20,648 bases of DNA from an uncultured Bacteroides sp. (GCA_947071285.1 CAMTFK010000065.1:1-20648); one strand, 5' to 3'; positions 7,629-16,202 are shown, counted from the first letter of the stretch. A program made the numbers and translations. Notes: generated from the letters alone by a model not told the origin.

Positions 7629-8099
7629 ATGGACATACTCATCATCATCGTACTCATCATTGCGGCGGTCGTCCTGTTCCTGGTAGAACTGTTCGTCATC
7701 CCGGGCATCAGCGTAGCCGGATTCCTGGCAGGTGGTTGCATCATCTTTGCCAACTACTACGCTTTCACCTATCTGGGCACCACAGGCGGGTTCATCACGC
7801 TCAGCATATCAGCAATAGCCTGCATAGGTTCGCTGGTCCTGTTCATGCGCTCCAAAACGCTGGACAAGATTGCGCTAAAAAAGAACATCACATCCAAAGT
7901 AGACCGTACGGCCGAAGACCAAGTGAAAGTCGGTGACACGGGAGTAGCTTTCACACGTCTGGCATTGATTGGAAACGCTGAGTTTGACGGCAACATCGTG
8001 GAAGTGAAGTCCATGGACGGTTTTCTGAACGAAAAGACCCCTATCATCGTAAGCCGCATCACAGACGGTGTGATTATGGTAGAAAAGATAAAAGATTAG
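7629..8099 (+). CDS. NfeD family membrane protein
   Basis: A 156-residue protein with three membrane helices (about 4-24, 28-48 and 53-73) followed by a short linker and a soluble beta-barrel (OB-fold) of about 65 residues containing VGDTGVAFTRL and ending TDGVIMVEKI. This is the short NfeD form, which lacks the ClpP-like serine protease domain found in the long form. Short NfeD proteins are nearly always encoded beside a flotillin, as here, where floA starts 27 bp downstream. NfeD and flotillin are thought to interact in the membrane. It starts 5 bp after the TPR/PD40 gene. Confidence 0.88.
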   Translation: MDILIIIVLIIAAVVLFLVELFVIPGISVAGFLAGGCIIFANYYAFTYLGTTGGFITLSISAIACIGSLVLFMRSKTLDKIALKKNITSKVDRTAEDQVKVGDTGVAFTRLALIGNAEFDGNIVEVKSMDGFLNEKTPIIVSRITDGVIMVEKIKD

Positions 8100-8126
8100 T
8101 ATTCACACTTAAATATCGTATAAATC

Positions 8127-9128
8127 ATGAACGTAGACTCTATGTACTTAACTGCCTTTCTTGTGATAGGAGGCATTATCTTCATCGTACTGTTCTTCCA
8201 CTATGTTCCTTTCTTCCTATGGTTGTCCGCCAAAGTTTCGGGAGTCAGGATTTCATTGGTGCAATTGTTTCTAATGCGTATTCGTAACGTGCCCCCCTAC
8301 ATCATCGTGCCGGGCATGATTGAAGCGCACAAAGCCGGACTGAGCAACATCACCCGCGACGAGCTGGAGGCTCACTACCTTGCCGGTGGACACGTGGAAA
8401 GAGTGGTTCATGCATTGGTTTCCGCCTCCAAAGCGAACATCGAATTGTCCTTCCAGATGGCCACCGCCATCGACCTTGCCGGACGTGACGTGTTCGAAGC
8501 GGTTCAGATGTCGGTAAACCCGAAGGTGATTGACACTCCTCCCGTGACGGCCGTGGCTAAGGATGGTATCCAGTTGATAGCAAAGGCTCGTGTGACGGTG
8601 CGCGCCAATATCCGCCAATTGGTGGGTGGTGCCGGTGAAGACACTATTCTGGCACGTGTGGGCGAAGGTATCGTATCTTCCATCGGTTCGTCCGAAAACC
8701 ACAAGTCGGTATTGGAAAATCCGGATTCAATCTCTAAATTGGTGCTCCGCAAAGGGTTGGATGCCGGTACGGCATTCGAAATCCTGTCCATTGATATTGC
8801 TGATATCGACATAGGTAAGAACATCGGTGCGGCATTGCAGATTGACCAGGCAAATGCGGATAAGAACATTGCCCAAGCCAAGGCTGAGGAACGTCGCGCA
8901 ATGGCCGTGGCCAGCGAGCAGGAAATGAAGGCGAAAGCTCAGGAAGCCCGTGCAAAAGTGATTGAGGCAGAAGCCGAAGTGCCTAAGGCTATGGCAGAAG
9001 CATTCCGTAGCGGTAATTTGGGTATCATGGATTATTATCGGATGAAGAACATCGAAGCCGATACTTCCATGCGCGAAAACATAGCCAAACCTACAGGTAA
9101 TAACTCAAACCAGCCATTGAGTAAATAA
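8127..9128 (+). CDS. floA: Flotillin-like protein FloA
   Basis: A 333-residue FloA (former UPF0365/YqfA) protein. One N-terminal membrane segment (about 6-35) anchors it. An SPFH/band-7 domain follows from about 40 to 230, with the family stretch PPVTAVAKDGIQLIAKARVTVRANI in its middle. A long alpha-helical A/E/K-rich region (about 240-300, repeats such as AKAEERRA and AEAEVPKAMAEA) forms the flotillin coiled coil. FloA forms oligomers in ordered membrane patches in bacteria and affects protein complexes in the envelope. Length is typical. The gene ends the operon and is followed by a strong intrinsic terminator at 9153-9202. Confidence 0.93.
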   Translation: MNVDSMYLTAFLVIGGIIFIVLFFHYVPFFLWLSAKVSGVRISLVQLFLMRIRNVPPYIIVPGMIEAHKAGLSNITRDELEAHYLAGGHVERVVHALVSASKANIELSFQMATAIDLAGRDVFEAVQMSVNPKVIDTPPVTAVAKDGIQLIAKARVTVRANIRQLVGGAGEDTILARVGEGIVSSIGSSENHKSVLENPDSISKLVLRKGLDAGTAFEILSIDIADIDIGKNIGAALQIDQANADKNIAQAKAEERRAMAVASEQEMKAKAQEARAKVIEAEAEVPKAMAEAFRSGNLGIMDYYRMKNIEADTSMRENIAKPTGNNSNQPLSK

Positions 9129-9152
9129 TCCGGTAAAAATATTATTCCCGAA

Positions 9153-9202
9153 AAAACGTCGGAACCGGTGAACAGTAATCCCGTTCCGGCGTTTTCTTTT
9201 TT
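9153..9202 (+). terminator. Intrinsic terminator after floA
   Basis: A 13-base arm (9153-9165) pairs with 9183-9195, with one T-G position and a 17-base loop, followed by CTTTTTT. It lies 24 bp after the floA stop. Confidence 0.85.
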
Positions 9203-9232
9203 ACGAACATATTAACCCATAAAATCCAGCAT

Positions 9233-10111
9233 ATGAAAAAGTATTTTGCATCTTCCGAACTCATCATCAATGATGATGGTTCCGTATTCCACCTACACGT
9301 AAAGCCGGAATGGCTGGCAGACAAAGTAATCTTGGTGGGCGACCCGGGACGGGTGGCATTAGTAGGCTCGCACCTTGAGAATAAAGAGTGTGAAGTAGAA
9401 AGCCGCGAGTTCAAGACCATTACCGGTACCTATAAAGGCAAGCGAATCACGGTGGTTTCCACGGGCATCGGTTGCGATAACATTGACATCGTGATGAATG
9501 AGTTAGACGCTCTGGCAAACATTGATTTCAACACGCGGGAAGAGAAGCCCCAACTCCGCCAACTGGAACTGGTGCGTATCGGCACTTGTGGCGGTCTTCA
9601 ACCCAATACCCCTGTAGGTACATTTATCTGCTCGCAAAAGTCCATCGGTTTTGATGGCTTGCTGAACTTCTATTCGGGACGCAATGAAGTGTGCGACCTG
9701 CAATTTGAACGCGCCTTCCTCAACCACATGGGATGGTCGGGAAACATGTGCGCCCCCGCTCCTTACGTGATTGACGCCAATGCCGAATTGATTGAACGCA
9801 TTGCCGCCGATGACATGGTGCGTGGCGTAACCATTGCCGCCGGTGGTTTCTTTGGTCCGCAAGGGCGCGAGTTGCGCATTCCGCTGGCCGACCCGAAACA
9901 GAATGAGAAAATCGAGAACTTCGAGTATAACGGTTATCGTATCACCAATTTCGAGATGGAAAGCTCCGCACTGGCAGGTTTGAGCCGCCTGATGGGACAC
10001 AAAGCGACCACGGTATGCATGGTGATTGCCAACCGCTTGATAAAAGAGGCTAATACAGGTTATAAGAATACCATTGATGTACTTATAAAAACGGTACTGG
10101 ATAGAATCTGA
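9233..10111 (+). CDS. Nucleoside phosphorylase (uridine phosphorylase-like)
   Basis: A 292-residue enzyme of the PNP/UDP superfamily, which splits nucleosides with phosphate to give the base and (deoxy)ribose 1-phosphate in nucleoside salvage. The phosphate-binding GDPGR (36-40) is present, followed by STGIGCDNI (76-84), RIGTCGG (115-121) and the ribose-binding NFEMESSAL motif near 238-246. These are the hallmarks of the hexameric NP-I fold, and the EMES form is shared with uridine phosphorylases. The protein is somewhat longer than E. coli Udp (about 253 residues). The preference for uridine over other nucleosides cannot be fixed by eye. It is a stand-alone gene, with terminators on both sides. 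Confidence 0.87.
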   Translation: MKKYFASSELIINDDGSVFHLHVKPEWLADKVILVGDPGRVALVGSHLENKECEVESREFKTITGTYKGKRITVVSTGIGCDNIDIVMNELDALANIDFNTREEKPQLRQLELVRIGTCGGLQPNTPVGTFICSQKSIGFDGLLNFYSGRNEVCDLQFERAFLNHMGWSGNMCAPAPYVIDANAELIERIAADDMVRGVTIAAGGFFGPQGRELRIPLADPKQNEKIENFEYNGYRITNFEMESSALAGLSRLMGHKATTVCMVIANRLIKEANTGYKNTIDVLIKTVLDRI

Positions 10112-10131
10112 TAGAAACATCCGCATAATGT

Positions 10132-10173
10132 AAAGAAGAGGTTGCGTAAAAAAAATCACGCAACCTCTTCTTT
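10132..10173. terminator. Bidirectional terminator between convergent genes
   Basis: A perfect 16-base inverted repeat (10132-10147 with 10158-10173) around a 10-base A-rich loop. The arm ends are A-rich on the left and T-rich on the right, so it can end transcription of the phosphorylase gene rightward and the kinase gene leftward. Confidence 0.9.
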
Positions 10174-10189
10174 CGTTTATACGATAAAT

Positions 10190-12133
10190 CTAAATATACT
10201 TGATGATAGTCTCCTTCAACTTCTCGTAAGTATAAGGTTTCGCAATAATATCATTGCATCCGGCGGCCAACGCCTGTTGTTGCTCAATCAGGAACGCATT
10301 AGCCGTCACGGCCACAATTGGCAAATCGAGCGTAATGGCACGTATCTTCTCCGTGGCCTGAATACCGTTCATCACCGGCATTCGGATATCCATCAATATC
10401 AGGTCGGGACGTTCGCGCAAGAAACTATTGACGGCTTCCTCCCCATTTGTAACCCACGAAATGGTATAATCTTTTTTCAACAAGATATTTATCTGCATGA
10501 AGTTCGACTCCGTATCCTCAGCTATCAGGATTTTCTTCCTGCCATCCACCCTATGTCCCATGTCGGCCACGTTAGCCCCAACGGCTCCGGCATCCGAGGC
10601 GAATAAGGATTGCTGATAAGGAAGCGTCATCACAAACGTGCTACCCACTCCCACCTCAGACTCTACGGAAATCTTTCCGCCCAACCTTTCAACGATGCTC
10701 TGGCAAATGGGGAGCCCCAATCCCGTTCCCTGAACAAAATCATTCAACTTCTCAAAACGGTTAAAAATCAAAGGCAATTTCTCACGGGGTATTCCGCACC
10801 CGGTGTCGGTCACATACACCTTCAACCACTCCCCTTCCGTCGCCAAGCCCAACGTAATGGAACCCTCGCACGTGTTTTTAATGGCATTGGAAAGGAAATT
10901 AAACAACACTTGCGTAATCCTGTTCCGGTCCACCATAATCCAGATTTCCTCATCCGGACGCACCACCTCAAAGCGGATACCCGTTTTCATCTTCAAGCGG
11001 TGCACCTTCTCCACCTCGTCAATCAGTCCTGTCATCTCGGTCAACTGGATGTTCATTTCCGACTTTCCGGACTCGATGCGAGAGAGGTCGAGGATGTCGT
11101 TGATGAGTTGCAACAACAGGTTGCTATTCTTCTGAATGATATTCAGATACTCCGCTTTCTCCTTTTCATCTTCCGTCAGGGCAATGATTTCCGAAAAACC
11201 AACAATGGCATTCAACGGGGTACGGATTTCGTGGCTCATGTTTGCCAGGAATACCGACTTCATCCGGTCGGCCTCTTCTGCCCGTTGCTTCGCTTCAATC
11301 AATTCATTGGAACGCTGAACCCGGTCGCCGATGTCGTGTATCAGAGCCATCACCTTGTTGCCTTCAAACGGGGATATGCGTGCCTGGAAGTAATGCCTTT
11401 CGCAATTATCCACGTCCAGCGGATACTCAATTTCCTTCAACTGGCCGTCTTCAAGGCATTGGTGGATGTTGCGCAAAAACAAATCGCTGACTTCGGGAGA
11501 GTAAATGGAACGCCCGTCGGCTCCCTTCAACTGGTTCACCGGATGAAGCAAAACCGTATCGGAAGACATCAGCACATCGGTTATGAAGAAATTGTCGTCA
11601 AGGATGAATATGAATTCGGGCAATGCCTCGATAATTTTCCGGTTCCGCTCTTCTATGCGCAAGATGTGGGCTTCCCTCTCGCATTGCTCGGTGACGTTTA
11701 CGGTATAGCACAACAAGCGTTCCGGCTTTCCGTCGCCATCCGTCTCCACGGATAAGAGGCGGTCCTCCAGCCAGACTATTTCGCCATGCGCTCCTACGCA
11801 CCTGATGCGCAGGAGGGTTGCTTCTTCAAAGCCTTCCAGCTTCTGCTGAAAGCCGTCCAATGACACCAGATGCTTATCGTCGGGATGTACGAAGTTGAAA
11901 AATTCTTCCAGATTCCGGAAGTGGATGCCCACCTTGTCCAGACCTAAACTCGCGAAATACTCTTCGGTGAAAGTGCACTCCAGGGTTACGATGTTAATCT
12001 CCCAAAGAGCAATCTGATGAGCGGCCAAAACGGATTTGACCTTCAGGAAATTCTCTTTTATTTGTTCTAAACTTTCGTTCTCTCCAACGGTTGCAGAGAG
12101 CGATTCATGCATTTTTATTTTGTCTTGCGCCAT
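10190..12133 (-). CDS. Soluble hybrid histidine kinase (PAS-PAS-HisKA-HATPase-REC)
   Basis: A 647-residue hybrid two-component kinase without a signal peptide or membrane helix, so it should sense from the cytoplasm. Two PAS domains are visible (about 30-155, with the FVHPDD motif at 81-86, and about 165-275). A coiled linker leads to HisKA with the phospho-accepting H301 in SHEIRTPLNAI. The ATPase domain has N416 (N box), DTGCGIP (443-449) and GTGLGL (469-474). A C-terminal receiver (534-647) has acidic E539/D540, phospho-acceptor D582, T610 and K632. All catalytic residues are intact. No output domain or response regulator gene is nearby, so the final target is unknown; a separate phosphotransfer protein would be expected. 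It is transcribed leftward, away from mnmE. Confidence 0.9.
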   Translation of the reverse strand: MAQDKIKMHESLSATVGENESLEQIKENFLKVKSVLAAHQIALWEINIVTLECTFTEEYFASLGLDKVGIHFRNLEEFFNFVHPDDKHLVSLDGFQQKLEGFEEATLLRIRCVGAHGEIVWLEDRLLSVETDGDGKPERLLCYTVNVTEQCEREAHILRIEERNRKIIEALPEFIFILDDNFFITDVLMSSDTVLLHPVNQLKGADGRSIYSPEVSDLFLRNIHQCLEDGQLKEIEYPLDVDNCERHYFQARISPFEGNKVMALIHDIGDRVQRSNELIEAKQRAEEADRMKSVFLANMSHEIRTPLNAIVGFSEIIALTEDEKEKAEYLNIIQKNSNLLLQLINDILDLSRIESGKSEMNIQLTEMTGLIDEVEKVHRLKMKTGIRFEVVRPDEEIWIMVDRNRITQVLFNFLSNAIKNTCEGSITLGLATEGEWLKVYVTDTGCGIPREKLPLIFNRFEKLNDFVQGTGLGLPICQSIVERLGGKISVESEVGVGSTFVMTLPYQQSLFASDAGAVGANVADMGHRVDGRKKILIAEDTESNFMQINILLKKDYTISWVTNGEEAVNSFLRERPDLILMDIRMPVMNGIQATEKIRAITLDLPIVAVTANAFLIEQQQALAAGCNDIIAKPYTYEKLKETIIKYI

Positions 12134-12173
12134 ACTAACAATGTGTATTATATGAAGGCCACGGAAAATTGAG

Positions 12174-12181
12174 CAAATGTA
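12174..12181 (-). promoter_or_regulatory. -7 promoter box for the hybrid kinase gene
   Basis: The minus strand reads TACATTTG, an exact TAnnTTTG, 40 bp before the kinase ATG. A TTTG occurs 22 bp upstream of it (complement of 12204-12207), slightly farther than the usual 19-bp spacing. Confidence 0.45.
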
Positions 12182-12234
12182 ATAAAAAAGAGTAAGTTAT
12201 ATACAAACGTGCTCATTTTTTTACCCGAAAAGTC

Positions 12235-12242
12235 TATCTTTG
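12235..12242 (+). promoter_or_regulatory. -7 promoter box for mnmE
   Basis: TATCTTTG matches TAnnTTTG exactly and lies 21 bp before the ATG at 12264. It is divergent from the kinase promoter about 55 bp away. Confidence 0.5.
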
Positions 12243-12263
12243 CAATCCAAATAACGAAAATAT

Positions 12264-13652
12264 ATGATGAACCAGGATACTATCTGTGCTATAGCCACGG
12301 CTCAAGGGGGAGCAATCGGGAGCATACGTGTCTCAGGACCGGATGCCATCAGCATAACCAGCCGCATCTTTACTCCGGCAAAATCGGGTAAGACCCTAAC
12401 CGAAAGCAAACCTTACACACTGACTTTCGGACGGATATATGATGGCGGGGAAATTATCGACGAAGTACTTGTCAGCCTCTTTCGCTCCCCGCACTCTTAT
12501 ACGGGAGAAGATTGCACGGAAATCACCTGCCACGGTTCCAGCTATATCTTGCAACGGGTGATGCAACTACTCATCCATCAGGGTTGCCGCATGGCCCAGC
12601 CGGGCGAATACACCCAGCGCGCCTTCCTGAACGGGAAGATGGACCTGAGTCAGGCGGAGGCCGTGGCGGACCTGATAGCCTCGTCGTCCGTGGCCACCCA
12701 CCGCCTTGCCATGAGCCAGATGCGTGGAGGGTTCAGCAAAGAGTTGGCAGACTTGCGCAACCAGTTACTCCACTTCACATCGCTTATTGAGTTGGAGCTG
12801 GACTTCAGCGACCATGAAGAGTTGGAGTTTGCCGACAGGACCGAGCTTTGCCAATTGGCGGATAACATTGAGGCGGTCATCTCCCGCCTTGTACACTCGT
12901 TCAGCGTAGGAAATGCAATCAAGAATGGAGTTCCCGTAGCCATTATCGGTGAGACAAACGCCGGGAAATCTACCCTGCTCAATGCGTTGTTGAACGAAGA
13001 CAAGGCCATTGTGAGCGACATTCACGGCACCACGCGGGATGTCATTGAGGACACCGTAAACATGGGGGGAGTCACGTTTCGTTTTATTGACACGGCGGGC
13101 ATCCGGGAGACGAATGACACCATTGAAAGTCTGGGCATAGAACGCACGTTCCAGAAGTTGGAACAGGCCGAAATTGTGCTCTGGATGGTAGATGCAACGG
13201 ATGCCGCTTCGCAAATCAACCAATTGTCCAAGCAAATACTTCCGCGTTGCGAAGGGAAACACTTGATTCTTGTATTCAATAAGGCAGATTTAATGACCGA
13301 TGCTTCAAGCGTCGTCCCTGCCGGTTTTCCGGACAATGTGCAATCTATTGCTCTATCTGCCAAACGGAGGACAAACATTGATGAATTACAACAAATATTG
13401 GTAAGTGCCGCCAATCTTCCATCGGTGACACAGAACGATGTAATCGTTACAAACGTTCGTCATTACGAGGCTCTTACGCATGCTTTGGAAGCGATAAAGC
13501 GTGTACAAGAGGGATTAAGAAGCAATCTATCCGGGGATTTCGTGTCTCAGGACATCAGGGAGTGCATTTTTCATTTAAATGACATTGCGGGAGAGGTGAC
13601 GAATGACATGGTTTTGAGAAATATATTTGAACACTTTTGCATCGGGAAATAA
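12264..13652 (+). CDS. mnmE: tRNA modification GTPase MnmE (TrmE)
   Basis: A 462-residue GTPase that, with MnmG, adds the carboxymethylaminomethyl group to wobble uridine 34 of tRNAs. The N-terminal formyl-THF-binding domain (about 4-120, DTICAIATAQG start) is followed by the helical domain, with the G domain inserted in it. The G motifs are P-loop GETNAGKS (229-236), GTTRD (255-259), DTAG (276-279), NKAD (339-342) and SAK (365-367). The family ends in CIGK, with the catalytic-site cysteine C459 present here at the extreme C-terminus, so the gene is complete. Two ATG codons lie in tandem (12264 and 12267); either could start it. A terminator follows, and foreign-looking DNA starts soon after. 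Confidence 0.96.
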   Translation: MMNQDTICAIATAQGGAIGSIRVSGPDAISITSRIFTPAKSGKTLTESKPYTLTFGRIYDGGEIIDEVLVSLFRSPHSYTGEDCTEITCHGSSYILQRVMQLLIHQGCRMAQPGEYTQRAFLNGKMDLSQAEAVADLIASSSVATHRLAMSQMRGGFSKELADLRNQLLHFTSLIELELDFSDHEELEFADRTELCQLADNIEAVISRLVHSFSVGNAIKNGVPVAIIGETNAGKSTLLNALLNEDKAIVSDIHGTTRDVIEDTVNMGGVTFRFIDTAGIRETNDTIESLGIERTFQKLEQAEIVLWMVDATDAASQINQLSKQILPRCEGKHLILVFNKADLMTDASSVVPAGFPDNVQSIALSAKRRTNIDELQQILVSAANLPSVTQNDVIVTNVRHYEALTHALEAIKRVQEGLRSNLSGDFVSQDIRECIFHLNDIAGEVTNDMVLRNIFEHFCIGK

Positions 13653-13694
13653 TTGGTGATTACCAACGATTAGCATATATTACTATTGATTGAT

Positions 13695-13724
13695 AAGGCG
13701 TTCATTATGAGCGCCTTTCTTTTT
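13695..13724 (+). terminator. Intrinsic terminator after mnmE
   Basis: AAGGCG (13695-13700) pairs with CGCCTT (13712-13717), with further partial pairing of TCAT/ATGA in the loop, followed by a T-rich tail (TTTCTTTTT). It lies 42 bp after the mnmE stop. Confidence 0.75.
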
Positions 13725-13810
13725 GCTCGTATTAGCGATAGTCATCGTTGATACTCGTTTTTCAGCTCATTTTTGTACCGTATTTGGGTCTCGGAGGTTT
13801 GCAACCTATT

Positions 13811-13871
13811 TCTCACCGGATAGGTGTAAGAGAATTGAGACATCATGAGACGTGGTGAGACGCCATGAGAC
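13811..13871. promoter_or_regulatory. Four TGAGAC iterons upstream of the four-HTH gene
   Basis: TGAGAC occurs at 13836, 13846, 13856 and 13866, exactly 10 bp apart (one helical turn), separated by unlike tetramers. The third copy is part of GGTGAGA, which forms a 7-bp inverted repeat with TCTCACC at 13811-13817. The palindrome GGTTTGCAACC lies just upstream (13796-13806). The array ends 27 bp before the ATG at 13899. It is probably an operator, or a set of arm-type/excisionase sites for the recombinase. No protein is shown to bind it. Confidence 0.7.
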
Positions 13872-13898
13872 AGTTTTGGCGAAATAACAAGCGAAAAA

Positions 13899-14807
13899 AT
13901 GAGTAGTAACATTGACATTCAGAAGAAATGTAAGTGGTGTGGAGAGATTTTCACAGCACATAAAATGAGTACAGCCTATTGTTCTCATAAGTGTGCCAAC
14001 TTAGCTTACAAAGAGAGAGTTAGAAAAGAGCGTATATCCGCCTATCAAAAAGAGTTATCATTCAAGGAGTATAATGAACCCTTGAAGGATTTAGAACAAA
14101 GGGAATTCTTCACTCCTACTGTGGCAGCCAAGCTTTTAGGGATTAGTCGAGCAACTATCTATCGTTATTTGGCAGATGAAACGATAAAAGCTGTTCAATT
14201 TAAAGGAAAGACACTTATTAGAAGAAAAGACATAGATATGCTTTTTGAAAGTAGTGCTACCTATAATAAAAGACTGCCCCAAGAGAAAGCCCCTATCACC
14301 GAGTTCTACACCACCGCCGAAGTCAAAGAGAAATATAATGTAGTTGATTCGTGGATATTTGTAGTTGCTAAGAAGCATAACATTCCACGAACTTTTAATC
14401 GTGGTAAAACTTACTGGAGTAAAAAGCATATTGATAATTATTTCGGCAAGAAAGCTGCTGACCCGGAAATCACTGAATGGTACAGCGTACAGGAGATTCA
14501 GGATAAATTCGGTATGAGTTTAGCAGCCATCTATACGCTTGCTTCAAAGAATGCAGTTCCTAAAAAGAAAGAGGGGATTATGGTAAGTTACTCTAAAAAG
14601 CACTTTGATATTGCCAAAGGAATAGCTCAGCCCGATGAACCGCAATATTATACGGTGGCTGAAGCAATGGCGAAGTTCAACCTTACACGTGATCAACTTT
14701 ATCATTATGCCAAGTATCACAATATTCCACGGGTAAAAGTGGGCAAATACGTCAAAATATCACGGCCTGAACTCGATAAGCTTTTTGAAGCGCCCAAAAT
14801 AGAGTGA
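13899..14807 (+). CDS. Zinc-ribbon protein with four excisionase-like HTH modules
   Basis: A 302-residue protein. Residues 11-32 form a small zinc-binding motif (C11, C14, C28, C32; CX2C-X13-CX3C). Four consecutive modules follow, each of about 48 residues with a MerR/excisionase-type winged-helix layout. They are at about 70-117 (TPTVAAKLLGISRATIYRYL), 135-183, 193-240 and 249-297, each opening with a (Y/F)(T/S) x (A/Q) E-like helix start and closing with a SKKHID or SRPELD-like wing end. The first and last are closest to the family pattern. It is a DNA-binding protein, probably a regulator or directionality factor for the tyrosine recombinase encoded 88 bp downstream. Four TGAGAC repeats lie just upstream. 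A more A+T-rich composition than mnmE supports acquisition by transfer. Confidence 0.8.
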   Translation: MSSNIDIQKKCKWCGEIFTAHKMSTAYCSHKCANLAYKERVRKERISAYQKELSFKEYNEPLKDLEQREFFTPTVAAKLLGISRATIYRYLADETIKAVQFKGKTLIRRKDIDMLFESSATYNKRLPQEKAPITEFYTTAEVKEKYNVVDSWIFVVAKKHNIPRTFNRGKTYWSKKHIDNYFGKKAADPEITEWYSVQEIQDKFGMSLAAIYTLASKNAVPKKKEGIMVSYSKKHFDIAKGIAQPDEPQYYTVAEAMAKFNLTRDQLYHYAKYHNIPRVKVGKYVKISRPELDKLFEAPKIE

Positions 14808-14815
14808 ATTATTCG

Positions 14816-14835
14816 ACGGTGATGATGGTCACCGT
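14816..14835. promoter_or_regulatory. Dyad between the HTH gene and the integrase
   Basis: A perfect 7-bp inverted repeat ACGGTGA (14816-14822) / TCACCGT (14829-14835) with a 6-base spacer. It lies 12 bp before a promoter-like TTCCTTTG (14848-14855). There is no T tail, so an operator is as likely as a weak terminator. Confidence 0.45.
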
Positions 14836-14895
14836 TGCATCACTGATTTCCTTTGCCACCAAATTTAGATGTATAACTTTTTGAATAACAATTGT

Positions 14896-16002
14896 ATGAC
14901 ACACACATGTACCAAAGTTACAGTACGTCAAAGAGCGATCCGTAACGACAAAATTTCACTTTATCTGGATTATTATCCGGCAGTTCGTAACCCCGAAACG
15001 ATGCAAATGAGCCGTCGGGAATATCTCGGTATCTATATCTACGCTCACCCAAAGAATGAAATGGAGCGTGAGTTCAACAACGATATGCTGAACAAGGCAG
15101 AAGCGATTCGCTGTATCCGGGTGCAGTCGTTAATCAATGAAGAGTTCGGCTTCTTAGACAAGCACAAGATGAAAGCTGATTTCCTGGCCTACTTTGCCAA
15201 AATGACGCGTAGCAAAGATCAAAAATGGAAAGTGGTCTACGCCCATTTCTCTAACTTCGTGCAGGGCAAATGCTCGTTTGGTGAAGTGAATGTTGATCTA
15301 TGCAAGCGGTTCAGAACTTATCTGCTGAATGCCAAACAGCTAAAGCATACGCGGCACAAAGTATCTCTGAACTCCGCAGCAGGGTACTACTCCACATTCA
15401 GAGGTTTGCTAAAAATAGCGTATCGTGATAAATTGCTACGTGAGAATATCAACGACTTTCTGGATAAGATAGAATGTCAGGACGTAAAGAAAGAGTATCT
15501 AACATTGGACGAGGTGAAACAGTTAGCTGCAACACCGTGCGACATCCCTGTTCTCAAAGCGGCCTCTCTGTTCTCTTGTCTGACAGGACTTCGTATCAGT
15601 GATATCATGAACCTGCAATGGTCGGACTTCGGTATTGCCCCCGACCACGGCTATTGCATTCGTATTCGCACTCAAAAGACCAAAACCGAAGCCACGCTCC
15701 CCATCAGCCACGAGGCTTTTGAACTCTGCGGAGAAGTCGGAACGGGGAAAGTGTTTAAGGGACTTAGCCGAAGCATGATAAATTACCCGCTTAAAAACTG
15801 GCTAAAGCAAGCTAAGATAAATAAACATATCACTTTCCATTGCTTCCGCCACAGCTTTGCGACCATTCAAATTGCTGCCGGAACAGATATTTACACCGTC
15901 AGCAAGATGCTGACTCATCGGAACGTATCGACTACGCAAATATATGCGGAACTGGTAAGTGAAAAGAAACGGGAGTCGGCAAATAAGATCTCTCTAAAAT
16001 AG
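14896..16002 (+). CDS. Tyrosine recombinase / integrase
   Basis: A 368-residue phage-integrase-family recombinase of the kind carried by Bacteroides integrative and mobilizable elements. The N-terminal arm-binding region (about 1-95, with the typical KISLYLDYYPAV strand) is followed by a SAM-like core-binding domain (about 100-190) and the catalytic domain. R233 (TGLRISD), H315 and R318 (HCFRHSF), H341 (LTHRNVSTTQ) and the nucleophile Y350 (IYAEL) are all present, so it should be active. I prefer the ATG at 14896. An in-frame ATG at 14869 would add nine residues, but it sits about 14 bp after a promoter-like TTCCTTTG. It was probably acquired with the upstream four-HTH gene. Its attachment site is not identified. 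Confidence 0.92.
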   Translation: MTHTCTKVTVRQRAIRNDKISLYLDYYPAVRNPETMQMSRREYLGIYIYAHPKNEMEREFNNDMLNKAEAIRCIRVQSLINEEFGFLDKHKMKADFLAYFAKMTRSKDQKWKVVYAHFSNFVQGKCSFGEVNVDLCKRFRTYLLNAKQLKHTRHKVSLNSAAGYYSTFRGLLKIAYRDKLLRENINDFLDKIECQDVKKEYLTLDEVKQLAATPCDIPVLKAASLFSCLTGLRISDIMNLQWSDFGIAPDHGYCIRIRTQKTKTEATLPISHEAFELCGEVGTGKVFKGLSRSMINYPLKNWLKQAKINKHITFHCFRHSFATIQIAAGTDIYTVSKMLTHRNVSTTQIYAELVSEKKRESANKISLK

Positions 16003-16010
16003 ACTAATAA

Positions 16011-16202
16011 TGCTTGAACACTCTTATCAAGATAGAAAAAGGAGACGAGGGTGTCGCTATCGGATATTATTTTCGCGTGTTAGCAGTCCTTGGATTGAAC
16101 AGGGATATTTTATTAGTCACAAAAGATGATGAACTTGGTCGTAGATTGCAAGACGTTAAAAATACTTGCCGACCGACGCCGGAGCTTTTCGGTATTGAAT
16201 AG
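16011..16202 (+). pseudogene. 3' half of an XRE (HipB-type) regulator gene
   Basis: The frame encodes NTLIKIEKGDEGVAIGYYF and continues RVLAVLGL...KDDELGRRLQD. This is the second half of the HTH domain plus the C-terminal tail of XRE regulators often paired with HipA-type kinases in Bacteroidetes. The first helices of the HTH and the native start are missing. An in-frame TAA (16008-16010) closes the frame upstream, leaving only a TTG (16014) as possible start. The break lies 8 bp after the integrase stop. No hipA follows, and a strong hairpin begins 5 bp after the stop. It is most simply a relic cut by a rearrangement or insertion; a 62-residue product from TTG is possible but could not form a full HTH. 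Confidence 0.72.

Noticed and set aside
10610..11755. 381-codon open frame on the + strand
   Set aside because: It lies wholly antisense to the hybrid histidine kinase, whose domains and catalytic residues are all intact; the frame has no recognisable domain and is rich in H, Q and R as expected from an antisense shadow.
12232..12247. CTnDOT-type attachment core (GTANNTTTGC)
   Set aside because: The match is incomplete and coincides with the mnmE -7 promoter. No second copy was found near the island ends.
13836..13871. Possible CRISPR-like repeat array
   Set aside because: The unit is only 6 bp with 4-bp spacers and no cas gene is present. It fits a phased protein-binding array instead.
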